DNA of 64,000 nt from Streptomyces sp. CB02009 (GCF_001905825.1 NZ_LIVV01000005.1:326594-390593), one strand, 5' to 3'; shown: positions 16,086-24,555, numbered from the stretch's first letter. The notes: generated by a model not told the origin, from the letters alone. A program made the numbers and translations.

Positions 16086-17678
16086 CTACTCCCACTCGAT
16101 GGTACCCGGGGGCTTGCTGGTGATGTCGAGGACGACCCGGTTGACGTCCTCGACCTCGTTGGTGATGCGGGTCGAGATCCTGGCCAGCACGTCGTACGGC
16201 AGGCGCGACCAGTCGGCCGTCATCGCGTCCTCGGAGGAGACGGGGCGCAGCACGATCGGGTGACCGTAGGTGCGGCCGTCGCCCTGGACGCCCACGGAGC
16301 GGACGTCGGCGAGCAGGACGACCGGGCACTGCCAGATCTCCCGGTCGAGACCGGCCGCGGTGAGCTCCTCGCGGGCGATGGCGTCGGCCTCGCGCAGCAG
16401 GTCCAGGCGGTCCTTGGTGACCTCGCCGACGATGCGGATGCCGAGGCCGGGGCCGGGGAACGGCTGGCGCTGGACGATCTCCTCCGGCAGGCCGAGCTCC
16501 TGGCCGACCATGCGGACCTCGTCCTTGAACAGCTGGCGCAGCGGCTCGACGAGCTCGAACTCGATGTCGTCGGGGAGGCCGCCCACGTTGTGGTGCGACT
16601 TGATGTTGGCGGTGCCGGTGCCGCCGCCGGACTCGACGATGTCCGGGTAGAGGGTGCCCTGGACGAGGAACGCGACCTCGGGGCCCTCCTCCTGGAGGAT
16701 CTCCAGCTGCGCCTGCTCGAAGACGCGGATGAACTCACGGCCGATGATCTTGCGCTTGGTCTCCGGGTCGGAGACGCCGGCGAGGGCGGTGAGGAACCGC
16801 TCCTGCGCGTCGACGACCTTGAGGTTGACGCCGGTCGAGGCGACGAAGTCCTTCTCGACCTGCTCGGTCTCGCCCTTGCGCATGAGGCCGTGGTCGACGT
16901 AGACGCAGGTGAGCTGGGAGCCGATGGCCTTCTGCACGAGCGCGGCGGCCACGGCGGAGTCGACGCCGCCGGAGAGGCCGCAGACGGCGCGCTTGTCGCC
17001 GACCTGGGCGCGGATGGCCGCGACCTGCTCCTCGATCACGTTGCCCGTGGTCCAGCTCGGCTCGATGCCGGCGCCGCGGTAGAGGAAGTGCTCCAGGATC
17101 TGCTGGCCGTGCGTGGAGTGCAGCACCTCGGGGTGGTACTGGACGCCGTAGAGCTTCTTCTCGTCGTTCTCGAAGGCGGCGACCGGTACGACGTCCGTGG
17201 ACGCGGTGACGGCGAAGCCCTCGGGGGCGGCGGAGCAGGCGTCGCCGTGCGACATCCACACGGACTGCTCGACCGGGGTGCCCTCGAAGAGGGTGGAGCC
17301 GGCCTTGGAGACGTGCAGCGGCGTCCGGCCGTACTCGCGGGCGCCCGTGTTGTCGACGGTGCCACCGAGGGTCGTCGCCATCAGCTGGAAGCCGTAGCAC
17401 ATGCCGAAGACGGGGACACCCGCCTCGAAGATCGCACGGTCGAGACGGGGGGCGTTCTCGGCGTACACCGAGGACGGGCCGCCGGAGAGGATGATCGCCT
17501 TCGGGTTCTTGGCCAGCATCTCGGCCACCGGCATGGTGGACGGGACGATCTCGCTGTAGACCCGGGCCTCACGGACGCGGCGGGCGATGAGCTGGGCGTA
17601 CTGGGCGCCGAAGTCGACAACGAGGACTACGTCCGGGTTGGTGACGTCGGGCGCGGCAGCGGGGGTCGCTGATGACAC
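16086..17678 (-). CDS. guaA: GMP synthase (glutamine-hydrolysing)
   Basis: GuaA converts XMP, ATP and glutamine to GMP, the last step of guanine nucleotide synthesis. The 530-residue protein shows the class I amidotransferase with catalytic Cys in GMCYGFQ (about 95) and the His-Glu pair in QYHPEV, then the ATP-pyrophosphatase P-loop LSGGVDS (about 240), and the C-terminal dimerisation and XMP-binding part ending KPPGTIEWE, complete as in the family. The GTG at 17678 is preceded by GGAAGG nine bases away. It is followed by its own terminator. The two IMPDH-family genes of the same pathway lie 17-20 kb away in this window. Confidence 0.97.
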   Translation of the reverse strand: MSSATPAAAPDVTNPDVVLVVDFGAQYAQLIARRVREARVYSEIVPSTMPVAEMLAKNPKAIILSGGPSSVYAENAPRLDRAIFEAGVPVFGMCYGFQLMATTLGGTVDNTGAREYGRTPLHVSKAGSTLFEGTPVEQSVWMSHGDACSAAPEGFAVTASTDVVPVAAFENDEKKLYGVQYHPEVLHSTHGQQILEHFLYRGAGIEPSWTTGNVIEEQVAAIRAQVGDKRAVCGLSGGVDSAVAAALVQKAIGSQLTCVYVDHGLMRKGETEQVEKDFVASTGVNLKVVDAQERFLTALAGVSDPETKRKIIGREFIRVFEQAQLEILQEEGPEVAFLVQGTLYPDIVESGGGTGTANIKSHHNVGGLPDDIEFELVEPLRQLFKDEVRMVGQELGLPEEIVQRQPFPGPGLGIRIVGEVTKDRLDLLREADAIAREELTAAGLDREIWQCPVVLLADVRSVGVQGDGRTYGHPIVLRPVSSEDAMTADWSRLPYDVLARISTRITNEVEDVNRVVLDITSKPPGTIEWE

Positions 17679-17810
17679 TACGGCGGCCTTCCGGCGGTAG
17701 GAGGAGGGTCCCCCGAAGGGGGGTGCTATTTGTCGATTCTACCGGCGCGCCGGTGGCGCTTTTCGTCTCACCATCCGAACCCGGGTTGGCCCCGGCCTGT
17801 CACCGGGGTC

Positions 17811-17816
17811 CATACT
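17811..17816 (+). promoter_or_regulatory. Possible -10 box giving a leaderless leader-peptide transcript
   Basis: CATACT lies 6 bases before the ATG at 17823, with a weak TTGGCC at 17786-17791 (19-base spacer). Transcription from it would start at or next to the ATG, so the leader peptide would be read from a leaderless message, which is common in Streptomyces. The assignment is tentative. Confidence 0.35.
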
Positions 17817-17822
17817 GTCGCC

Positions 17823-17894
17823 ATGCGCGAGCTCACGACCTTCGTCTTTACCTATGGCAACCGGCCCACCGGCTGCCATGGTCGTGCTGCTTGA
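17823..17894 (+). CDS. Putative Phe/Tyr leader peptide of chorismate mutase
   Basis: A 23-codon frame begins MRELTTFVFTYGN and ends at a TGA at 17892-17894. It holds two Phe and one Tyr codon within five positions, and it uses TTT, TAT, CAT, GGT, CGT and GCT codons that are rare in this genome. It is followed 25 bases later by a terminator-like hairpin and then by the chorismate mutase gene, whose products lead to Phe and Tyr. This is the layout of a ribosome-mediated attenuator. That the frame is translated and regulatory is inference. Confidence 0.5.
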   Translation: MRELTTFVFTYGNRPTGCHGRAA

Positions 17895-17918
17895 GCAACT
17901 GACAAGCGACTTCCCAGG

Positions 17919-17943
17919 CGCCCCGGGCTGACAGCCCGGGGCG
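17919..17943 (+). terminator. Attenuator-type hairpin before chorismate mutase
   Basis: An 11-bp perfect stem (CGCCCCGGGCT at 17919-17929, pairing with 17933-17943) closes a 3-base loop and is followed by TTCTGCGTT. It lies between the leader-peptide frame and the chorismate mutase start at 18000. A weaker hairpin (4+4 bp around one mismatch, 17856-17877) covers the end of the peptide frame. I could not draw a convincing competing antiterminator by eye. Confidence 0.6.
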
Positions 17944-17999
17944 TTCTGCGTTCCCGGGCCGGTTCACCCCGGGGCATCCGACACCCCAGGAGCCCCGCC

Positions 18000-18293
18000 A
18001 TGACGACGAACACCGCCACCCCCGAGAAGACCGGCGCCCGCACCGACGAGGCGGCGACGCTGATCGGCGACGCCCGCGACCGCATCGACGCGCTCGACGA
18101 CCGGATCATCGGCCTCATCCAGGAACGGGTGGCAGTCTCGGCCGTCATCCAGGAGGCGCGGATCTCCTCCGGCGGCCGCCGGGTGAACCTGGCCCGCGAG
18201 ATGGAGGTCCTCGGCCACTACAGGGACGCCCTCGGCAAGCCGGGCACGGCGCTGGCGATGACGATGCTGGAGCTGTGCCGGGGCCGCATCTGA
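18000..18293 (+). CDS. Chorismate mutase, AroQ class
   Basis: The 97-residue all-helical protein has the AroQ pattern: RDRIDALDDRIIGLIQERVAVS (helix 1 with the catalytic Arg and the buried Asp), a Lys-free helix 2 start at QEARISSGGRRVNLAREMEVL, and a short third helix ending CRGRI. It rearranges chorismate to prephenate, the branch point to Phe and Tyr. It is monofunctional; no prephenate dehydratase or dehydrogenase domain is fused. The ATG at 18000 has AGGAG seven bases upstream. The preceding peptide frame and hairpin suggest regulation by charged tRNA-Phe or tRNA-Tyr. Confidence 0.92.
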   Translation: MTTNTATPEKTGARTDEAATLIGDARDRIDALDDRIIGLIQERVAVSAVIQEARISSGGRRVNLAREMEVLGHYRDALGKPGTALAMTMLELCRGRI

Positions 18294-18307
18294 GCGTGCG
18301 CGCGTCA

Positions 18308-18346
18308 CCGGCCGCGCTCCCGCAGCCGCGCGCTCCCCGCGGCCGG
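18308..18346 (+). terminator. Possible terminator after chorismate mutase
   Basis: Nine complementary bases (CCGGCCGCG at 18308-18316 with 18338-18346) enclose a 21-base loop, 15 bases past the stop. The long loop makes it weaker than the other terminators here. Confidence 0.4.
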
Positions 18347-18409
18347 GCGTGCGCTCGCGCGGCCGGGTGCGACACCGCCGCTGAGCGTGCGCTCGCGTGT
18401 CCGGGTGCG
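18347..18409. repeat. 25-base direct repeat
   Basis: Copies at 18347-18371 and 18385-18409 share GCGTGCGCTCGCG and CGGGTGCG and differ at two of 25 bases; the period is 38. Located in a gap between convergent genes. Confidence 0.6.
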
Positions 18410-18796
18410 TCCCCGGATCTGAGTTCGGGCCCGCTCTCACCCGTACGGCGCGTGACCGGCCGAGCGTCGGCTTCGTTGGTCCGGGTGTCCGTGCCAGCCA
18501 GGGGCGGGCCCGCAAGAAACCACGCGTGGCTTCGCTGGGGCGTGTGGCGTACCTCCGGTACGTCGTGGGACCTCGCACCAGCGCTTGTGACCGGACAGCA
18601 GGGGACAGCAGCCCGGTCACCCAGAAGGAGCGGTCGGCCCCGGGGACGCTCGGGGCCGGCCGCAACCGGCTCTTCCGGTCGCGGCCCCCGCGACCGCCTG
18701 CACAGTGCGAACCCCTCGGATCCCCCTCCCACGCGGCGCAACCCCCCGGCGCCGCCCCGCTCGGCACCGCCGCTGCCCTGACACCGGTGCCGACCC

Positions 18797-18840
18797 CAAG
18801 GGCCCCGTGCCGCGACCGGAATCGCGCCACGGGGCCCTTG
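18797..18840. terminator. Long composite hairpin
   Basis: A 13-bp outer stem (CAAGGGCCCCGTG at 18797-18809 with 18828-18840), one mismatch, then a 5-bp inner stem (CGCGA/TCGCG) and a 6-base loop. It lies 500 bases after chorismate mutase and 180 after the opposing oxidoreductase. It looks like a bidirectional terminator, but which transcript it serves is unclear. Confidence 0.55.
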
Positions 18841-18860
18841 TCCGCGCTCCCATCTCAGAC

Positions 18861-18874
18861 GTGACGCGCGTCAC
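18861..18874. promoter_or_regulatory. 14-base palindrome, GTG-N6-GNCAC type
   Basis: GTGACGCGCGTCAC is a perfect palindrome and fits the Crp-like consensus I recall for Streptomyces. No gene starts within 150 bases on either strand, so its role is unclear. Confidence 0.3.
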
Positions 18875-18949
18875 ACGAAGATCCTGCGCAACCGCTACAA
18901 CCTTCCCCGCCGGTCGCCGGTCATCTATGCAGCAACACCAAAGCTGGTG

Positions 18950-18983
18950 GGGGCGCTGCACTCGGAGGGGGGTGCAGCGCCCC
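18950..18983 (-). terminator. Terminator after the GMC oxidoreductase
   Basis: A 12-bp stem (GGGGCGCTGCAC with GTGCAGCGCCCC) lies 39 bases past the oxidoreductase stop at 19022. It would act on the leftward transcript. Confidence 0.75.
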
Positions 18984-19021
18984 TTACCTGTCTCGGCCGC
19001 CGTGCGGCCGGCCGCACCGGT

Positions 19022-20833
19022 TCACGACGCCTTCGGCGGAACCACCGGCATCCCCAGGAACGGCAGCCGCAGCGCGCCGAAGGCCTCGGCCGGGACCACC
19101 GGGGACTTGGGCTCGACCGCCGCGACCCGTACGTACGCCTCACCCTGCCGCGGCCGCGGGTCCTCCTCGCCCTTGTTCGGCCAGAAGGACATCGCCCGCT
19201 CCGCCTGCGCGGTGATCGTCAGCGACGGGTTCACGCCGAGGTTCGCGGAGACGGCCGCGCCGTCGACGACGGAGATTCCCGGGTGCCCGAAGAGCCGGTG
19301 GTACGGGTCGATGACACCGGACGCGGCGTCGGCGCCGATCGGGCAGCCGCCGAGGAAGTGCGCGGTCAGCGGGGTGCCCATCAGCTCGCCGACGTTGGAG
19401 CCGGCGAAGCCGTTGATCTCCTCGGCGAGGAGGGTGGCGGCCCGGGTGGCCGCCTCGATCTGCGTCGGATTGGGTGCCCCGTGGCCCTGGCGGGCGGTGA
19501 GCAGGCCCTTCCCGATGCCGCCCGGCTTGCGGTAGGTGGTCAGCGAGTTGTCCAGGGACTGCATGACGAGGCCGATGATGGTCCGCTCCGACCAGCGCCG
19601 GTTGGACAGCGCGCGGGCGGCGAGCCCGGGGTGCTTGACGAGTTCGAGCAGCCACCTGCGGACCCGGTGCGCGCCGTACGGCACCTGGAGGACCGTCAGC
19701 GCGCCCATCGAGTTCGAGCCCTTGCCGTACCGGACGGGCTCGATGTGGGTGTTCTCGTCGGGGTGGATCGAGGAGGTGATGGCGACGCCGCGGGTGAAGT
19801 CGGCCCGCTCCTTGCCGTGCTTCCTCCGGTAGCGCCGGTCGGTGGTCTGCGAGCCGACGAGACCCTCGGAGTTGGTGCGGGTCAGCTCGCCGAGCCGGTC
19901 CGAGACGCGGGGCAGGAGGCCGGTGTCCTTCATCCGGTGCAGCAGGGTCTGGGTGCCGTACGTGCCGGCGGCGATGACGACCTTGCGGGCCGTGAAGGTA
20001 CGGCCCTTGCCCTTCCTCCGGTTGTCGGAGGGGAGGGTCCTGACGGCGTACCCGCCCCGCGAGTCCTCGGTGACCGCGACGACCGAGGTCATCGGGTGGA
20101 CGGCGGCGCCCGCCTTCTCGGCGAGGTGCAGGTAGTTCTCGTTGAGGGTGTTCTTGGCGCCGTGCCGGCAGCCGGTCATGCACTCGCCGCACTCGGTGCA
20201 GGCCTTGCGGGAGGGGCCGGCCCCGCCGAAGAACGGGTCGGGCACCTCGCCGCCCGGCTTCGCCTTCGCCGTGCCGTCGCCGTCCTGCCCGTCCCCGAAG
20301 AACACCCCGACGGGCGCCATGTGGAAGGTGTCGCCGATGCCCATGGCCTGCGCGGTCGCCTTGAGATGGACGTCCGACGGGGTCATGGTCGGGTTGATCC
20401 GGACGCCGAGCATGCGCTTGGCCTGGTCGTAGTAGGGGCTCAGCTCCTCGCGCCAGTCCGTGATGTCCTTCCACTGCGGGTCGTCGAAGAACGGCGCGAG
20501 CGGCTCGTAGAGGGTGTTGGCGTAGTTCAGGGAGCCGCCGCCGACACCGGCGCCCGCGAGCACCATCACGTTGCCGAGCAGATGGATCCGCTGGATGCCG
20601 TAGAGGCCGAGGGCGGGGGCCCACAGGAAGTTCTTCACGTCCCAGGAGTTCTTCGGCAGGGTCGCGCGGGTGAAGCGGCGCCCGGCTTCCAGGACGCCGA
20701 CCCGGTAGCCCTTCTCGGTGAGGCGGAGCGCGGTGACCGAGCCGCCGAAGCCGGAGCCGACGACGAGGACGTCGTAGTCGTACGCCTCGTCCTCCGCCTG
20801 CTCCTGATTTTGGGAAGGGGGTACCGCGGTCAT
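19022..20833 (-). CDS. GMC-family FAD oxidoreductase with ferredoxin-like Cys motif
   Basis: The 603-residue flavoprotein has an N-terminal Rossmann motif VVGSGFGGS (24-32), the GMC substrate loop GAGVGGGSLNYAN (94-106), and a C-terminal GMC segment ending with the His/Asn-containing VDGAAVSANLGVNPSLT. Cysteines 212, 215, 218 and 222 in CTECGECMTGC form a CX2CX2CX3C cluster suited to an iron-sulfur centre, as in ChoD-like cholesterol-oxidase relatives. It probably oxidises a sterol-like or other hydrophobic alcohol. The ATG at 20833 is used because the frame further up is antisense to the dehydrogenase gene. It lies 53 bases downstream of that gene, so the two are probably one operon. Confidence 0.88.
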   Translation of the reverse strand: MTAVPPSQNQEQAEDEAYDYDVLVVGSGFGGSVTALRLTEKGYRVGVLEAGRRFTRATLPKNSWDVKNFLWAPALGLYGIQRIHLLGNVMVLAGAGVGGGSLNYANTLYEPLAPFFDDPQWKDITDWREELSPYYDQAKRMLGVRINPTMTPSDVHLKATAQAMGIGDTFHMAPVGVFFGDGQDGDGTAKAKPGGEVPDPFFGGAGPSRKACTECGECMTGCRHGAKNTLNENYLHLAEKAGAAVHPMTSVVAVTEDSRGGYAVRTLPSDNRRKGKGRTFTARKVVIAAGTYGTQTLLHRMKDTGLLPRVSDRLGELTRTNSEGLVGSQTTDRRYRRKHGKERADFTRGVAITSSIHPDENTHIEPVRYGKGSNSMGALTVLQVPYGAHRVRRWLLELVKHPGLAARALSNRRWSERTIIGLVMQSLDNSLTTYRKPGGIGKGLLTARQGHGAPNPTQIEAATRAATLLAEEINGFAGSNVGELMGTPLTAHFLGGCPIGADAASGVIDPYHRLFGHPGISVVDGAAVSANLGVNPSLTITAQAERAMSFWPNKGEEDPRPRQGEAYVRVAAVEPKSPVVPAEAFGALRLPFLGMPVVPPKAS

Positions 20834-20886
20834 GGCTCTCCTCGTACGAAAAGGGGGCGGTCGGGATGGGGAGGCGCGGCGCCGGC

Positions 20887-22551
20887 TCAGCGCAGGCGCA
20901 GGGCCTTCATCGCCTTCAGGGACGCGCTCATGAACGCGGCGTACTTCTCGTCGTCCATCCCGAAGGAGGGCGCGAGCGGGATCAGCCGCTGCTGGGCGAC
21001 CGTCTGGGCCTCGGTGTACTTGAGGATGCCCTCGGAGCCGTGGCGCCGGCCGAGCCCGGAGTCCTTCATGCCGCCCATCGGGGACTGCACGCTGCCGTAG
21101 GCGGGGGCGTACCCCTCGTTGATGTTGACGGTGCCCGTGCGCAGCCGGGCCGCGACCGCGTGGCCCCGGCGCGAGTCCTTCGTCCAGACGGAGGAGTTCA
21201 GTCCGTACGGGGTGGCGTTGGCGAGGTCGACGACCTCGTCCTCGTCGCGGAAGCGGTAGATCGAGACGACCGGGCCGAACGTCTCCTCGCCGCAGACCGC
21301 CATCGGGGCCTCGACGCCGTCGAGGATGGTCGGCTCGAAGAAGAGGGGGCCGATGTCGGGGCGGGCGACGCCGCCGGCGACGAGCGTGGCGCCCTTGGCG
21401 ACGGCCTCCTCGACGTGCTTCGTGACGGTCTCCAGCTGGCGGTCTCCGACGAGCGAGCCCATGTCGGCGCCGTACGCGAGGGAGCTGCCGAGCCGCATGG
21501 CCCTGGTACGGGCGGCGAAGCGCTCCAGGAAGGCCTCGGCGACCGACTCGTGCACGTAGAGGCGCTCGATGGAGATGCAGAGCTGGCCGGCGGAGGAGAA
21601 GCAGGCGCGGACGGCTCCGGCGGCGGCCTTCTCGATGTCGGCGTCCTCGAGGACGAGCATCGCGTTCTTGCCGCCGAGTTCGAGCGAGACGCCGACGAGC
21701 CGGGCGGCGGCGCCCTGGGCGACCTCGCGGCCGGTACGGGTGGAGCCGGTGAAGGAGACGTAGTCGGCGTGCTTGACGACCTCGGGGCCGACGACCGGGC
21801 CGTCGCCGAGGACGACCTGGAAGACCTCGGCGGGCAGTCCGGCCTCGATGAGCAGGTCGCGCGCCCACAGGGCGGTGAGCGCGGTCTCCGTGTCGGGCTT
21901 CATGACGACGGCGTTGCCCGAGACGAAGGCGGGGAGCGCGTCGCCGACGGAGAGTTCGAGCGGGTAGTTCCAGGGGGCGATCTGGCCGACGACACCGCGC
22001 GGCTGGCGCAGCTCGGTGACCTTGGTGAGGGTCGGCACGACGCCGGTGTGACGGCGGGGCTTCAGGTACGAGGAGGCCTTGCGGCCGTAGTGGCGGGCGG
22101 CGACGGCGACCGCCTGCACCTCCTCGTGGGCGTGCAGGCGCGCCTTGCCCGTCTCCAGCTGGATGAGGTCGAGGACCTCGGACTGGCGCTGGAGGACGAG
22201 GTCGTGGAAGCGCAGGAGGACGGCGGCGCGGGCCCTGACCGGGGTGGCGGCCCAGGCCGCCTGGGCGCCACGCGCGCGCGTGAAGGCCTCGGCGACGTCC
22301 TCGGGGGTGGACTCGGGCAGGTCGGCCAGCTTCGCCCCGGTGAACGGGGTGTGGTTGGCGGTCCGGCCGGAGCCGACGACACCGCGTGTGAGCCGGGCGA
22401 CCACCTCGGGCGTCACGACGTCGGCCGCCGTGCGGGCGCCGGCGGGCGCGGGCGCGACCGGATTGGTCGCCCCGGCGGGCGCGGCCGCTCCGGCCTGCGC
22501 GGCGGGGGCGTCGGGAACCGAGGGGGCGGCGGGGGCCTGCGAGTCCGTCAT
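20887..22551 (-). CDS. gabD2: Succinate-semialdehyde dehydrogenase, NADP-type
   Basis: This 554-residue aldehyde dehydrogenase has a 40-residue Ala/Pro leader and then the full ALDH fold. Visible are the cofactor segment QIAPWNYPLEL and Lys in VVMKPDTET, the FTGSTRTGREVAQ turn, the general-base Glu in SLELGGKNAMLVLED, and the catalytic Cys in CFSSAGQLCISIERLYV. The GQLC context and length match actinobacterial GabD2, which oxidises succinic semialdehyde to succinate in GABA or alpha-ketoglutarate catabolism. The substrate is inferred from similarity; a broad aldehyde dehydrogenase is possible. It is probably the first gene of an operon with the GMC oxidoreductase. Confidence 0.87.
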   Translation of the reverse strand: MTDSQAPAAPSVPDAPAAQAGAAAPAGATNPVAPAPAGARTAADVVTPEVVARLTRGVVGSGRTANHTPFTGAKLADLPESTPEDVAEAFTRARGAQAAWAATPVRARAAVLLRFHDLVLQRQSEVLDLIQLETGKARLHAHEEVQAVAVAARHYGRKASSYLKPRRHTGVVPTLTKVTELRQPRGVVGQIAPWNYPLELSVGDALPAFVSGNAVVMKPDTETALTALWARDLLIEAGLPAEVFQVVLGDGPVVGPEVVKHADYVSFTGSTRTGREVAQGAAARLVGVSLELGGKNAMLVLEDADIEKAAAGAVRACFSSAGQLCISIERLYVHESVAEAFLERFAARTRAMRLGSSLAYGADMGSLVGDRQLETVTKHVEEAVAKGATLVAGGVARPDIGPLFFEPTILDGVEAPMAVCGEETFGPVVSIYRFRDEDEVVDLANATPYGLNSSVWTKDSRRGHAVAARLRTGTVNINEGYAPAYGSVQSPMGGMKDSGLGRRHGSEGILKYTEAQTVAQQRLIPLAPSFGMDDEKYAAFMSASLKAMKALRLR

Positions 22552-22644
22552 GGGCCCGAGCGTAGGCGCCGTTCCGCCCTTTGGGTACCCGTCGGTAACG
22601 CGTTTTCACCGGGCGCCCACATCGCGCCAGCGATCACTGGCACA

Positions 22645-22665
22645 TAAGCCCTGATCAGGGGCTTA
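22645..22665. promoter_or_regulatory. Inverted repeat upstream of gabD2
   Basis: TAAGCCC and GGGCTTA flank TGATCAG, so the element has 7-bp arms and a near-palindromic centre. It lies 94 bases before the gabD2 start and 31 bases past the end of the kinase gene, both leftward. It could be a kinase-gene terminator or an operator. Confidence 0.4.
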
Positions 22666-22695
22666 CGGCTGTGAAGAGGCCCGTGCCGGAGATTC

Positions 22696-24555
22696 TCACG
22701 GGGTTCGGTCGCCCGGGGCCCGCCAGTGCTGGAGGACCACGTCGAACTGCTCTCGGGTGGTCTCCCAGCTCGACTCCGGGGACGACATGTAGATCGCGTA
22801 CTCCGTGCCGTCCTCGGCGTAGTACATGAGGTCGATCGCGTGCCGGGGCCCGGGGAAGTCCCGCTTCTCCGTCCAGGTGAACTCCCACAGGCTGGAGCGG
22901 ACCTGGTCGCGGTAGGTGGTCTGGCCGAGCTTGACCCGGGTGTACTCCATCCGCTTCGCGACGATGCGCTCCAGGTCGAGCGCGTGCATGTACGGGTTCT
23001 CGAAGTCGGGGCTGGGGTCGATGTTGATCCGGATGCGGTGGCGGCCGTTGTCCGGGGTGTAGTCGATGTTGTCGCCCTCCGTCTGCCGCTTCCAGCCCTT
23101 CGGCACGACGATGCTGAAGCCCTCCCGGTCCTCGACGCGGTGCCAGCCGTCCGGGATGTCGCCCGCGGCGGCCGGGGTGGTGGCGGGGGCGGAGCCGGTG
23201 GCCGTGGGCCGTCCGCCGGCGCCCGGGTCGCCGCCCGATTCGTTCATGGCGGCGAAGACCGCGCCGCCCGCGACGAGGCCGGCGAGCAGCGCGGCCAGGA
23301 CGGCGGTACGCCAGCTCCGGCCGGAGCCCGAGCCGGAGGCGGCGGGGACGGGGGTGCCGGCGGGCGGCACGACGGTGGGCGGGGAGGACTGCCCGTGGGT
23401 GCCGTGGGTGCCGTGGGTTCCCTGGGCGCCGTGGGTTCCCTGGGGCGAGTGGGACTGCTGGGAGGGCTGGGGCGAGCGGGGCTGCTGGGACTGGTGTGGC
23501 TGGTGGGAGCGATGGGTCTGGTGGGGTGACTGGGCCGCCTGGGGCCACGGCGTCGTGCCGGACGGGGTCGTGGTCCGCGCCGTGCCCGTCGGCCCCGGGC
23601 CGTCGGACTCCTCCCCCAGCGTGACGAGGTCGTGGCCGGAGACGGAACCGTCCCCGGTCGGGTCCAGGTCGTCCCGCGCCACCCGCTGGGTCGGTACGTA
23701 CGCCTGTGCCGCCGCCGGCGTACGCCCCTCCATCGCGTCGAGCAGCATCCGCCCGGTCTCGTCCGCCAACGGCCGCTGCGCCGGGTCCTTGCGCAGCAGG
23801 GCCACGATGACGGGGGCCAGCGGCCCCGCCTTCTCCGGGTACGGCGGCTCCTCGGCCACCACGGCCTGCATGGTGCTGATCGGCGAGGTGCGGCGGAACG
23901 GCGACGTGCCCTCCACCGCCGTGTACAGGGTGGCGCCGAGCGACCAGAGGTCGGAGGCGGGACCGGGGTCGCCGCCGCGCACCCGCTCGGGGGCCAGGTA
24001 GTCGATGGAGCCGACGAGTTCACCGGTCCGGGTGATCGTCGCGTCACCCTCGATCGCCGCGATCCCGAAGTCGGTGATCAGGACGCTCCCGTCCCGGGCG
24101 AGCAGGACGTTGCCCGGCTTGACGTCCCGGTGCAGCACGCCGGCCGCGTGCGCGGCGCGCAGCGCGCCGAGCACGTGCAGCCCGATCCTGGCCGCCTCGT
24201 GCGGGTCGATCGTGCCCTTCTCCTTGGCGGCGTCGGCGAGGGAGGGCCCGTCGACGTACTGCATCACGATCCACGGCCGGTCGTCGTGCTCCAGGACGTC
24301 GTGGACGGTCACGACACCCGGGTGCGTGATCCGCGCGGCGGCCCGCGCCTCCTTCTGCGTACGGGCGTGCAGCACGAGGCGATCGGCCTCGGCCACGAAC
24401 CGGCCCGCCGTCAACTCCTTCACCGCCACGACGCGGTGAAGCACCTCGTCGTGGGCGCGCCAGACCTTGCCCATGCCGCCGCGTCCGATGGACTCGCCCA
24501 GCCGGTAGCGACCAGCGAGCAGCAGCCCCGCGCCTGTGCTCTGAGAATGTTCCAC
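22696..24555 (-). CDS. Receptor Ser/Thr protein kinase
   Basis: The 619-residue kinase is intact: Gly-rich loop GRGGMG (24-29), Lys 46 in VAVKEL, HRDVKPGN (142-149), DFG (162-164) and APE (188-190). A His/Gln/Ser/Gly-rich linker follows (about 345-390; QSP, QPHQ, GTHGTHG units), then one membrane helix (416-436) and an extracellular domain (about 469-619; GWHRVEDREGFSIVVPKGW). The same extracellular pattern of a substrate-binding or sensor domain recurs in both upstream kinase genes. It is the last of three kinase genes on this strand. From memory the equivalent S. coelicolor cluster (SCO4775-4779) has been linked to spore-wall synthesis through the MreB complex. Confidence 0.92.
   Translation of the reverse strand: MEHSQSTGAGLLLAGRYRLGESIGRGGMGKVWRAHDEVLHRVVAVKELTAGRFVAEADRLVLHARTQKEARAAARITHPGVVTVHDVLEHDDRPWIVMQYVDGPSLADAAKEKGTIDPHEAARIGLHVLGALRAAHAAGVLHRDVKPGNVLLARDGSVLITDFGIAAIEGDATITRTGELVGSIDYLAPERVRGGDPGPASDLWSLGATLYTAVEGTSPFRRTSPISTMQAVVAEEPPYPEKAGPLAPVIVALLRKDPAQRPLADETGRMLLDAMEGRTPAAAQAYVPTQRVARDDLDPTGDGSVSGHDLVTLGEESDGPGPTGTARTTTPSGTTPWPQAAQSPHQTHRSHQPHQSQQPRSPQPSQQSHSPQGTHGAQGTHGTHGTHGQSSPPTVVPPAGTPVPAASGSGSGRSWRTAVLAALLAGLVAGGAVFAAMNESGGDPGAGGRPTATGSAPATTPAAAGDIPDGWHRVEDREGFSIVVPKGWKRQTEGDNIDYTPDNGRHRIRINIDPSPDFENPYMHALDLERIVAKRMEYTRVKLGQTTYRDQVRSSLWEFTWTEKRDFPGPRHAIDLMYYAEDGTEYAIYMSSPESSWETTREQFDVVLQHWRAPGDRTP

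Larger units (their letters stand above)
18294..19021. other. Long spacer between convergent genes
   Basis: This 728-base region has no convincing gene. It holds a possible terminator for chorismate mutase (9-bp stem, 18308-18346), a 25-base direct repeat, further GC-rich inverted repeats (for example GTGACCGG/CCGGTCAC around 18586-18620), a large hairpin at 18797-18840, a 14-base palindrome at 18861-18874, and a terminator hairpin at 18950-18983. A plus-strand frame of 168 codons (18275-18781) has no coding character. The density of structure could reflect a small RNA, but no promoter was identified. Confidence 0.45.

Noticed and set aside
18275..18781. 168-codon plus-strand frame after chorismate mutase
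   Set aside because: It overlaps the gene end, its composition is Pro/Arg/Ser-rich without motifs, and it runs through hairpins and direct repeats.
18928..18990. Possible trp-type leader peptide (MQQHQSWWGRC) directly before a hairpin
   Set aside because: Two adjacent Trp codons next to a terminator hairpin look like a trp leader, but the frame has no stop codon for hundreds of bases and no rightward gene follows. The hairpin is better explained as the terminator of the opposing oxidoreductase.
19022..22609. One 1195-codon reading frame joining the GMC oxidoreductase to upstream sequence
   Set aside because: The upstream part is an out-of-frame reading of the dehydrogenase gene. The oxidoreductase has its own ATG at 20833 with complete N-terminal FAD motif.
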